A stretch of 64,000 bases of DNA from a virus. Positions within the stretch are counted from its first letter, which is position 1. Each line of letters begins with the position of its first letter. The notes beneath the pieces are model-generated. The model was not told where the DNA came from, ran no database searches, and saw only the letters and a list, made by a program, of their open reading frames with translations. A program made the position numbers and the translations under genes. Below, one piece after another: positions 50,801 through 58,622 of the stretch. The DNA lies in IMG/VR virus record IMGVR_UViG_3300030419_004788, positions 10,642 through 74,641 of that record. One strand, given 5' to 3'.

Positions 50801-52778
50801 CTCCCGATGCCGTACATGATTCTTGTGTACTATCATTTAAAACTGACTCACCATCCACACAAGTACAGCAACAACCACCGCATGAAATTGTATCACAAGA
50901 TGTACCACTTCCTTGAAATTCACCACCACATGCACTTTCTTCTGTCATGGAACATACACCATCAGTGCAACATGCACCAAAACCAAAATTACAAATGCTT
51001 GATTTTCCACATTGACAACTTCCTATTGAAGCATCTGGACAAACGCCTGAGTGCCAACTACCACCAATATATTCACACTCTGAGAATGTTAAATTTTTAC
51101 AACAGTTAGTTTGTTCTTCTATAGGAGCATCACAACAATTACACTGTGAAGAATTTAAACAACAAATTCCTGTGTCACCAAAACAACAAATATCCGTTTC
51201 ACAGTCAGTTCCTGGTCCCATGAATATACCACCAACAGATAAACATTCTTGATTTGTTACATCATAACATTGTTCAAGTTGTTCAAGACAACATGCTCCA
51301 ACTACAACACTATGGTCGCAACAATCAACACTTCCACAAACACCACCTTCTACTGGAACACCACCTAAAACATATTTGCAAATATTTGATGACACTGAAC
51401 CAAGTTCACTAGAACCTATACTATCTGCAACACAGACACCATCTTTACAACAAGCAATTTCATCACAAGGGCTTGCACACAAATCTTCCATGATATAACA
51501 ATCAATTGGTATTGGAGTTTCTAGTTCTTTTAAGTACCATGCACCATCTTCTGTTTCTGCATCTTCATAATATAAATGAGTCCAGAAACTCCCACCAAAG
51601 TAATTACATTCTGCTAAACCCTTTCCTTCTACACAAATACCAGTTCCAATATAATTTCCCCAATTTCCACCATCACTACAGCAAATTCCTTCAGCAGTTC
51701 TTCCACAATTTTCTGAACAGTCAGAAAGCATATTCCATATTGCCATATTCTTTTCTTCACATATATTTTTTGTTGTATATTCTATACATTGATTTTCGCC
51801 TTGGTCATCAACAAAACAACAAGAACCAATGTTTATTATACCATCACAATCTCCCTCTGATACTCCATATCCTCTAACTGTAAATGAAGCATTCCATGTA
51901 GAACCGCCATCGGTACTTATAAAGTTTATAATATCTTCTGCACAAGAAAAGTATGCATCATCTTCATCAAAATAGACATTTACTGGCCAGTCCCATATAT
52001 TATTACTTTGCATAATAATTGTAAAACTAAATACTTCATCTGAATTAAAGTCACCAGTAAATCCTGCAATCCCTATTGGTGTACTAACTTTATATACAGA
52101 AGCGTGTCTGACTTCTAATTGTATTCCTGTTCCATCGCCAGCAGTTGGACCAGAATTATCCCAGATTCCACCAGTAATTCCAACAATTTCAACAGATTCT
52201 ATTTCTGGTAAAAATATAATATTTTCTTCTGGGTCTAGTGTCACATTATTATCTAAAGACATTATACCACCAGACTCGAAAGTCAACCCCGATGCACTAG
52301 CAGTTCCCCCATCAGAAAGATATAAGAATCTGTCTGTAGCAAGTGTTCCCGCAGATGATACTTGTTTACTATTATCACCACTGATTGCAATTGTTTTACT
52401 ATCTTGTGAAAGATAAACAGAAACAGAACCATCTGAAGTGATTCCTCTGAACCACAATGTGGCACCAGTAACACCGTTACCCACTGTACTGAATACAGTT
52501 ATACCATCACCGAGATTAACCCCATTAACAGTCCCTGTTGCTCCTGTAATCCCTGCAACACCCTTTATTTGGACTATAGAACCATCTGATAGGTTTAAAT
52601 TTAAATATGGAAATTCTTTGCTAGTAGAAACAACATGGATACCAGTTGCACCAGTATTTCCTGTAGCACCAGTTGCACCAGTATTTCCTGTAGGTCCAGC
52701 AACAGTAGCACCACTTGGACCTGATGGACCAATTGCGTTAAAGTCTGGTGTTATTGAACTACTTCCGATTACTGGCAT
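47817..52778 (-). CDS. Giant cysteine-rich fibre/adhesin protein (1653 residues)
   Basis: This very large protein has three parts. Residues 1-46 are MPVIGSSS plus a collagen-like Gly-X-Y tract (GPSGPSG, GPTGNTGATG). Residues about 47-310 form a beta-type, fibre-head-like module with IVQIKGVAGITGATG and GDGITVFSTVGNGVTGATLWF. From about 320 to the end are irregular cysteine-rich repeats with CC pairs, such as GACCLEQLEQC, GACCTDGVC and GACCVDPNTPFARC, and longer CCxC variants, presumably paired as disulfides or metal clusters. It ends NGICQEMYCEGNCEWPRC. There is no signal peptide; the N-terminal module is nearly identical to that of the next gene. A tail fibre or whisker-like adhesin is the best guess, but no known phage family matches. 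Confidence 0.72.
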   Translation of the reverse strand: MPVIGSSSITPDFNAIGPSGPSGATVAGPTGNTGATGATGNTGATGIHVVSTSKEFPYLNLNLSDGSIVQIKGVAGITGATGTVNGVNLGDGITVFSTVGNGVTGATLWFRGITSDGSVSVYLSQDSKTIAISGDNSKQVSSAGTLATDRFLYLSDGGTASASGLTFESGGIMSLDNNVTLDPEENIIFLPEIESVEIVGITGGIWDNSGPTAGDGTGIQLEVRHASVYKVSTPIGIAGFTGDFNSDEVFSFTIIMQSNNIWDWPVNVYFDEDDAYFSCAEDIINFISTDGGSTWNASFTVRGYGVSEGDCDGIINIGSCCFVDDQGENQCIEYTTKNICEEKNMAIWNMLSDCSENCGRTAEGICCSDGGNWGNYIGTGICVEGKGLAECNYFGGSFWTHLYYEDAETEDGAWYLKELETPIPIDCYIMEDLCASPCDEIACCKDGVCVADSIGSSELGSVSSNICKYVLGGVPVEGGVCGSVDCCDHSVVVGACCLEQLEQCYDVTNQECLSVGGIFMGPGTDCETDICCFGDTGICCLNSSQCNCCDAPIEEQTNCCKNLTFSECEYIGGSWHSGVCPDASIGSCQCGKSSICNFGFGACCTDGVCSMTEESACGGEFQGSGTSCDTISCGGCCCTCVDGESVLNDSTQESCTASGGSFSNTTCENLSSDFSCCAGCVGTGPVPDCLFGGYQFCCNDDGVCEVCPGELCATDSDCPDGSCCCNGECGDQKNDLSNPGQCIDCNVGSCYGACCVDPNTPFARCIHTTEGSCQAGGGGFHGCDSVCDIMTAFMCWEPSQYCCCCWAGGDSCLPYWPQFGGQCSGTCWHPFEPSPLDDCENIDSNNPPWMRSVFYRCCRPAQQEGDFPNCNGCLDLDGDGVNDCGIGTDCFGVGGPVTFECEDTCGWTCIDGDCVEERCCGYWPTDCPGGFYCGSTMGSGDPANCCMPGQECCGSASGKCCGGTRQVDGHGDAEYCCFSEWFDGIGYEPATCCKEGGIFYDDNPDPCTGSANIIECGCQNCYQESGCNTWGGMWDSNTGKCWCSRCNTVNGCIGIGGQWNDLPGPAGFCDWGACFPTGTEGDVGCYITDHNTCPVDDGSYQFRANQTCKTKWTQPGESCCAHSLHDPDPSCCLNPHIENNIITHPGETCCLSIQGADSKEKLCCDNGNTIPDAVDKLGDPIQTPESCCPGWDGNVNCCGWEERYHCNGDSYVIPRVCGTEMGYNCVANECNDAGEPKPGHEHEPEWFGECCTGWAMEWDCGGNISYDPENDFNCTATGNWVCCSTVQGCDGVDVDAIGAFTGQDCPCLYRNSEGGSPCEGVNHCGWEGKGACYENDPDYDECCNGVHMLRKECCEITGQCVLPCKWLGTTEECFCTESTGWNKKVNPDPYGHPDSGCCNGICYDNRDGGPDYGSHCCQNNTMCPDMVNADSGSESCCCKYDMDFPYDCVCCPDVPGTDQQCCGGTCYDKNTERCCTNPDCIVHPWFFQCLSEDGNTTIVPDVPGGPSVDCCNVEGFACSEGSPVCCNQCGAPDSICCTECAATEGDCTPENCDDPDCDSHWGCAGDIITPLLPDERNYVAEPAIAPDNEGMDPSMPDYIPYYHNTQEEVQTNETSSNIQKQTTKNSTEGIGRYLVNGICQEMYCEGNCEWPRC
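52253..52778 (-). repeat. Direct repeat copy A: shared N-terminal module of two giant fibre genes
   Basis: This stretch encodes the first about 175 codons of the 1653-residue protein and is closely similar, base by base without visible gaps, to 58052-58577 (offset 5799). Examples include the collagen-like tract and the TGIHVVSTSKEFPYLNL segment. It marks a duplication of an assembly module, followed by diversification downstream. Confidence 0.85.
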
Positions 52779-52805
52779 TTTTTATTCCTATAGAATCTCC
52801 ATTTT

Positions 52806-52813
52806 TATTTATG
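52806..52813 (-). promoter_or_regulatory. Late-promoter-like box before the 1653-residue gene
   Basis: Minus strand CATAAATA, one mismatch from TATAAATA, 27 nt before the ATG and overlapping the stop of the 1922-residue gene. Likely a weaker late promoter. Confidence 0.45.
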
Positions 52814-55800
52814 TTTCGTTTGTACATGCAGGATATGGACAACCTTCCTCATCACATCCAATCCATTCACACCTTCCATCTGGAAGTTGAAGATATTGAA
52901 TATTTCCACTTTCATACCATATAAAGGTACTGCAACTGAGGGGGTCACATGTAATACAGTTATCCCAAAAACTACAATCCAAAGTTTCACAACCGCCTTC
53001 AGTTCCATCCGCAGGACACGCCCATGAGTTTGCAGTTGCTCTACAGCACGGTGACAACGACTCACAATACAAATGCGCCGAGTCTGGACTATCTGAATGA
53101 TGAATAGGCACATCTGCACAACATGCATTACCCTCACAATATTGGTCATATAAAGAACAACAACAACAACTATATGAAGGGAAACAGTCTTTCATATTGT
53201 CTTCACAAGTTGTGCCTAAACCTTTCCATACACAATCAGAACCACTAATTTCACAACTGAACGCATCAGGTTTCAGTTCGCATTCGCAACTTGCATCATC
53301 ATCCGAAGAACATCCACAACAACAAGCACCTTCTTGACTGCCCTGCTGACACACAACACTCCCGCAATCTACGAAGCCCTCCCACGAACCTTCATTTGTT
53401 TCACATTCATCTTCATTCAACTCATAACAAGTTTCATTTATACAACAAGCACCAATTGTTGCACAAGGATTGTTGGTACAGTCTGAACCAGTACCTTCAA
53501 AGTCATTTGTACTACAATTATCAACAATTTCTACCGTACAATTTTCACCATCGCAACAAGCACCGCAACATTCATCATATTCAGCATCTCCTGGTGAGTA
53601 ATCACCACAAGTTATAGTAGTACAATCAATACCACATAAATCATTTGTACAGACAGAACCCAGACCTTGAAATTCTCCACCTGCAGCGTCACACTGCCAT
53701 TCTGGAACTCCCTCTAAACCGACTCCATCCGCACCTATACAAACCTTCCCAAATGTCGGTGATGTCAGACAACACGCACCGCAACATTCATCAAATTCAT
53801 CATCTCCTGGCGACCAATCACCACAATCTATGGTGCTACAATCGAGAGTACACTCTGATTGATAATCATTACATGTACTTCCACACCCTTTCCAAACATA
53901 ACCACTGGTAGTACAGTTTGATGGGATTTCTTCAGAACAATTAGCACCACAACAATCATCATCCCAACAACATGCACCAGTAGATACTAAACAGTTCGTT
54001 CTTGTTGCACATGACTTTTCTTCAAATTGACCTCCAAAATCATAACATTCAGAACTCAACAAATTATCTTCACAAACAACACAACCATTGTCAATTTGTA
54101 TGTAACAACAAGAACCATAACAACTATCGATACAATCATTACAATCATGAATTATACTATCACAATCGTATGCATTTCCTTGAATAATCTCATCACAACT
54201 ATATGGACAATTATTATTACAACAATACTTTTGTGGACAGGTAATACCAGCACAAGTATTTGCATCATTCCAATCACCGCCTGCGTCAGTGCAAACAGTG
54301 TCTACAATCCCCACCTCACAAGCACCCCAAGGCCAACAACATCGACCAATTGTTATGTTATTGCAGTCAGTTCCTGGTTCATTATTACCATTACAGTCTG
54401 CTACACAACAAGTATTACAACCAAGCCAAGTTCCACCTGCACCTTTACACGCATCCTCACTACCTCGTTGCTCACATGTTTCATCTGGCATACAACATGC
54501 ACCATCATAAGATTCCGCAAGGCAGACCGGTCCATTTGGAGGGCATAAATGCGTGCCACTAAATGTACCACCATTAGGACAACATTGTGACAATGTATCT
54601 TTGCAATCCGTTGGGTTTTCACAATCACCCCAACAACATGCACCACAATCGTTACAAGGACAATCATTTGCACATACTTCATTAGGACGCCATATTATGT
54701 TTGAGTCTGTTCCCCATCCCACACAGTCAACCTCTAATACATGGTCGAAGCAAGTTATAGGGCAATCTCCAGCACATGGGCGTTCGCATATTGTACCGAA
54801 ACGATGGTCACAACACATTCCATAAACTGGTTCATCACATATAGTACCATCACCACATGAAGTATTTTTTCCTTTGAATTCATCACCTCTACCGTCACAA
54901 ATTTCAAAAGTTGTTATATAACACCCACTACCACCAGAAGAACAACATGCACCTGTTATATCTGAATTACACCAAGTACTTGTTTCAATCCCAGAACAAT
55001 CTAAATTTGCATCCCATAACCCAAATAATTCTTCACATGCACATTCACGCATACTCTCACATACCACAGAACCTGTTCCATCGATATAACAACAGTGGCC
55101 ATTCACTCCAACATCTAGACAACAAATAGTATTAGAGCATAATGTTCCTAATCCATGCCAATGATAAGTCCATTGGTTACATTGTTCTTCGGTTTCGATT
55201 GTACATGTACCTGTACTATAATCACAGCAAGCACCAGTTAATTGTTCAAGTTCATCCCCACAACATTTCCTTCCACCCACATCTTTAATCTGCTCGCATG
55301 TCAGGTAAGGATTCCATCGGTTACATGCTTCCCCACCTCCTGCAACATTTAAACAATAGTCTTCGTCCCAAATAACTCCATCAAAACAAGCATATTCACA
55401 GGAATTACATTCTGGATAGTCATTCGAGGATTGTTTAAAACAACATGCACCGTATCCATTCCCGCTTGGTGGACATACGAAATCAACACATGTCGTTTGG
55501 TTGCCATGAAAAACTCCACCGAGAGTAGTGCAATCATCCTGTGTGTCCACCATTTGACATTCATCTAGTACACAACATGCACCTATTACTGCATCACCAC
55601 ATGAAGTTGTATTACAAGATGTATTTGCTCCTTGCCAGTCGTTTATTGGCATCCCCCAACAATCACACTCGGTCATTTCAATACATGTCTTTGCATCTAC
55701 ATCTCCATAGCAACACGCACCTTCATCGACATCATTACAGTTTTGCCAACAATCCACATCACCATCATTGCAATCAGAAGCATCACCGTAATATATTCCA

Positions 55801-58577
55801 TTCAGTTTATCACAATCCGATTCTTCTCGAACAGTGCATTGTTGGTGGATGCAACATGCACCTGTTGGAATTAATTCACAATCAATGCATGTGTCTGTAT
55901 CGTCCCCTTGATATACACCACCAATAGCATCACATTGAGATTCTTCGTTTATAATACAAGTATATTTCCAACAACACGCACCTGTTGGTGTTACGGGACA
56001 ATCAACTCCCTTACATGTAATACCGTCACCTTGATATACCCCATCGGCATCATTACATTCTTGTTCAGTATATACATCGACAGCATAACATGTACCATCA
56101 ATACAACATGCACCTGTCGGGTCTGGAATAATACAAACATCATCTGAATCACAGTTTGTATTATCACCCTGATAAGTACCTTCTCCGCTTTCACAATTTC
56201 TCTGATTTGTTATAGAACATTTACCATTAATACAACATGCACCTGTCGGGTCTGGAGTACCACAAGTGTCAGACTTACATTCTAATTCTCCCTGCCACTG
56301 ACCATCATCATTAATACAGTCGGCTTCTGTTTCCGTTGTACAGGTATATCCTCTACAACAAGCACCAAATGGGTCTGATTCACACTCTAAACCATCAATA
56401 CATTTTTTAGAATTCCATTTCCCACCAATTTCACCACATTGACAAATATTTAAATCATCACATTGGAATGACTTTAACCCTGTGTCAAACCAACAGCATC
56501 CACCAACCGTATCATCCTCACAACACTTTATACCATCACAACTATCAGAACCGTTCCAAGTATATCCAAGACTTAGACATATTGTTTCATCTTCTATATA
56601 ACAATCACCATATCCTCTGCAACATGCACCAATATCATCAGTTACCCATCCACATAATTCATCATCACAAGTACTATTATCTCCCATGTATTCACCACCA
56701 AGTAATGTTTGGCAATTATTTTTAGTTTGATTGTTATAACATTGGTTTGTATAATCCCCATTAATACAACACGCACCTGTTGGTTCGTCTGGTTCTATAC
56801 AAGATGAAGAAGTCCCACACTGACAACTACTATTTTCTATACAAGTTCCTTTTTTCCAACTACCTCCAATTCTTTGGCATATCGAATTATTTAAATTTTT
56901 ACAACAGTTAGAATTTTCTTCTCTTGAGCCACAACAATCACACGCATTAGAATTTAAACAACATATTCCTACCTCATCAGAGAAACAGCAAATATCATCT
57001 AAACATTCAGTATTTGGACCCATGAATATACCACCACTTGTCGTACATTCTAATGCAGATGTTACAACACATCCTTCCATTTCTGGATAACAACATGCAC
57101 CTTCCATCTTACTATAATTGCAACAATCTACTTCACCACACACTGCGTTTTCTATTACTTGTCCACCAAAAACTCTTTTACATATTAGTGGTGAAACAGA
57201 ACCATGTGTTGTACTTCCTATAGAATCACCAATACACATACCATCTTTACAACAAGCACTTTCTATACAGGGTTCTGCACATAATTTATCATAACCCGCT
57301 GGTAATTCCATAGTGCATTTAATTTCTTGTGGTTCTTCTAATAAATCCCCTTCAATATCATAATAGAAATAATCCCAGAAACTCCCACCAAAGTAATTAC
57401 ATTCTGCAATTCCTGCACCTTGAATACAGAGTCCAGTTCCATCAAACAATCCCCAATCACCACCTTCACTGCAACAAACACCTTCAGCAGTTCTTCCACA
57501 ATTATCCGCACAGGAAGTCTGCGCTCCCCAAATTCCATGATTGAAGTCTTCCTTGCATGAATTTTGAGTAATATATTCTATACATTGTCGCATTCCATTA
57601 CCATCAATAAAACAACAAGAACCAAATGTTTGTATCCCATCACATTCTCCATACTCTGCACCATATCCTCTGGCAGCAAATGAAGCATTCCATGTAGTAC
57701 CACCATCTGTTGTTATAAAATTGACTATATCTTCTGCACAAGAAAGGTATGCATCATCTTCATCAAAATAGACATTTGATGGGAAAGTCCATATGTGATT
57801 TCCATTAATAATAGCAGAGAAACTAAAGACTTCACTAGAATTAAACTCCCCAGTAAATCCACCAATTCCTATAGGTGTATTAATTTTATATACTGAGGCA
57901 TATCTAACTTCTAATTGTATTCCTTTACCATCCCCAGCAGTTTCTCCGCCTACAACAACTTCCCCGCCAGTAATTCCTACAATCTCACCAAAACTTTCAA
58001 CAGAACCAATAGAGATAATATTTTCTTCTGGGTCTAGTGTCACAGTATTATCTAAAGACATTATACCACCAGATTCAAATGTTAATCCTGAAGCACTCGC
58101 AGTTCCTCCATCAGAAAGATATAAGAATCTATCATCAGTAAGTGTTCCCGCAGATGATACTTGTTTACCAGTATCACCACTAATAGCAATAGTATTACTA
58201 TCTTCAGATAAGTAGATAGAAACAGAACCATCAGAAGTGATTCCTCTAAACCATAATGTAGCACCAGTAACACCGTTGCCTACTGTACTAAATATTGTGA
58301 TACCATCACCGAGATTAACACCACGAACTGAACCAGTAGAACCAGTTATTCCCGCAACTCCGTCTATTTGGACTATAGAACCATCTGATAGATGTAAATT
58401 TAAATATGGAAATTCTTTGCTAGTAGAAACAACATGAATGCCTGTAGAACCAGTATTTCCTGTAGCACCAGTTGCACCAGTATTTCCTGTAGGTCCAGAA
58501 ACAGTAGCACCACTTGGACCAGAAGGTCCTATTGCGTTAAAATCTGGTGTTACTGAACTGCTTCCGATTACTGGCAT
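52809..58577 (-). CDS. Giant cysteine-rich fibre/adhesin protein (1922 residues)
   Basis: The largest gene here. It shares its first about 310 residues and, more loosely, up to about residue 600 with the 1653-residue protein: MPVIGSSSVTPDF, collagen-like triplets, then the fibre-head module. After that are about 20 exact GACC starts of a unit of about 40-45 residues with the pattern GACC-x(2-6)-C-x(5-8)-C-x(5-8)-G-x-aromatic-x-G-x(4-6)-C-x(3-5)-C, e.g. PTGACCINGKC. Nearby copies of this unit at 55.5-56.8 kb are the most regular. The end is GRCEWIGCDEEGCPYPAC. Cysteines are about one residue in seven within a regular unit, so a disulfide-knotted or metal-rich extended fibre is likely. A perfect late box is 33 nt upstream. 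Function is not known. Confidence 0.75.
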   Translation of the reverse strand: MPVIGSSSVTPDFNAIGPSGPSGATVSGPTGNTGATGATGNTGSTGIHVVSTSKEFPYLNLHLSDGSIVQIDGVAGITGSTGSVRGVNLGDGITIFSTVGNGVTGATLWFRGITSDGSVSIYLSEDSNTIAISGDTGKQVSSAGTLTDDRFLYLSDGGTASASGLTFESGGIMSLDNTVTLDPEENIISIGSVESFGEIVGITGGEVVVGGETAGDGKGIQLEVRYASVYKINTPIGIGGFTGEFNSSEVFSFSAIINGNHIWTFPSNVYFDEDDAYLSCAEDIVNFITTDGGTTWNASFAARGYGAEYGECDGIQTFGSCCFIDGNGMRQCIEYITQNSCKEDFNHGIWGAQTSCADNCGRTAEGVCCSEGGDWGLFDGTGLCIQGAGIAECNYFGGSFWDYFYYDIEGDLLEEPQEIKCTMELPAGYDKLCAEPCIESACCKDGMCIGDSIGSTTHGSVSPLICKRVFGGQVIENAVCGEVDCCNYSKMEGACCYPEMEGCVVTSALECTTSGGIFMGPNTECLDDICCFSDEVGICCLNSNACDCCGSREENSNCCKNLNNSICQRIGGSWKKGTCIENSSCQCGTSSSCIEPDEPTGACCINGDYTNQCYNNQTKNNCQTLLGGEYMGDNSTCDDELCGWVTDDIGACCRGYGDCYIEDETICLSLGYTWNGSDSCDGIKCCEDDTVGGCCWFDTGLKSFQCDDLNICQCGEIGGKWNSKKCIDGLECESDPFGACCRGYTCTTETEADCINDDGQWQGELECKSDTCGTPDPTGACCINGKCSITNQRNCESGEGTYQGDNTNCDSDDVCIIPDPTGACCIDGTCYAVDVYTEQECNDADGVYQGDGITCKGVDCPVTPTGACCWKYTCIINEESQCDAIGGVYQGDDTDTCIDCELIPTGACCIHQQCTVREESDCDKLNGIYYGDASDCNDGDVDCWQNCNDVDEGACCYGDVDAKTCIEMTECDCWGMPINDWQGANTSCNTTSCGDAVIGACCVLDECQMVDTQDDCTTLGGVFHGNQTTCVDFVCPPSGNGYGACCFKQSSNDYPECNSCEYACFDGVIWDEDYCLNVAGGGEACNRWNPYLTCEQIKDVGGRKCCGDELEQLTGACCDYSTGTCTIETEEQCNQWTYHWHGLGTLCSNTICCLDVGVNGHCCYIDGTGSVVCESMRECACEELFGLWDANLDCSGIETSTWCNSDITGACCSSGGSGCYITTFEICDGRGDEFKGKNTSCGDGTICDEPVYGMCCDHRFGTICERPCAGDCPITCFDHVLEVDCVGWGTDSNIIWRPNEVCANDCPCNDCGACCWGDCENPTDCKDTLSQCCPNGGTFSGTHLCPPNGPVCLAESYDGACCMPDETCEQRGSEDACKGAGGTWLGCNTCCVADCNGNNEPGTDCNNITIGRCCWPWGACEVGIVDTVCTDAGGDWNDANTCAGITCPQKYCCNNNCPYSCDEIIQGNAYDCDSIIHDCNDCIDSCYGSCCYIQIDNGCVVCEDNLLSSECYDFGGQFEEKSCATRTNCLVSTGACCWDDDCCGANCSEEIPSNCTTSGYVWKGCGSTCNDYQSECTLDCSTIDCGDWSPGDDEFDECCGACCLTSPTFGKVCIGADGVGLEGVPEWQCDAAGGEFQGLGSVCTNDLCGIDCTTITCGDYSPGDAEYDECCGACCDGENCTVEIVDNCSTNDFEGTGSDCTNNPCATIGACCINETCYELNEDECETNEGSWEGFVDCGSVVCQQGSQEGACCCGCSSDDDASCECELKPDAFSCEISGSDCVWKGLGTTCEDNMKDCFPSYSCCCCSLYDQYCEGNACCADVPIHHSDSPDSAHLYCESLSPCCRATANSWACPADGTEGGCETLDCSFWDNCITCDPLSCSTFIWYESGNIQYLQLPDGRCEWIGCDEEGCPYPACTNET
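55560..56800 (-). repeat. Tandem GACC coding repeats, about 120-135 bp per unit
   Basis: Within the 1922-residue gene, units begin on the minus strand with codons for P-T-G-A-C-C. On the plus strand an identical stretch of at least 20 nt, starting ATACAACATGCACCTG, recurs at 56101 and 56230, spaced by 129 nt, with further similar copies at about 55850, 55975, 56355 and 56770. They are direct in-frame protein repeats, not a CRISPR array. Confidence 0.85.
58052..58577 (-). repeat. Direct repeat copy B: shared N-terminal module of two giant fibre genes
   Basis: The partner of 52253-52778, encoding the first 175 codons of the 1922-residue protein. Third-base differences predominate, which suggests selection to keep the protein module unchanged after duplication or gene conversion between the copies. 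Confidence 0.85.
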
Positions 58578-58610
58578 TGTGTTTCATTCCTTGTAGAAGT
58601 TTCCATAATA

Positions 58611-58618
58611 TATTTATA
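58611..58618 (-). promoter_or_regulatory. T4-type late promoter box before the 1922-residue gene
   Basis: Minus strand TATAAATA within GATATAAATATATTATGG, perfect match, 33 nt before ATG, with AAGGAA as ribosome-binding site. Spacing and setting fit a T4-type late promoter. Confidence 0.7.
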
Positions 58619-58622
58619 TCAA

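Noticed and set aside
53291-53617. Plus-strand open frames rich in His, Asn and Gln through the fibre genes (for example 53291-53617, 55541-55927, 50462-50785)
   Set aside because: They are antisense shadows: minus-strand codons for Cys, Gly and Asp read as His, Asn and Gln on the plus strand. No ribosome-binding sites or conserved patterns support them.
55560-56800. Regularly spaced short repeats that might look like a CRISPR array
   Set aside because: They are in-frame, degenerate at third bases and encode conserved GACC units; spacers are not unique sequences but related protein segments.
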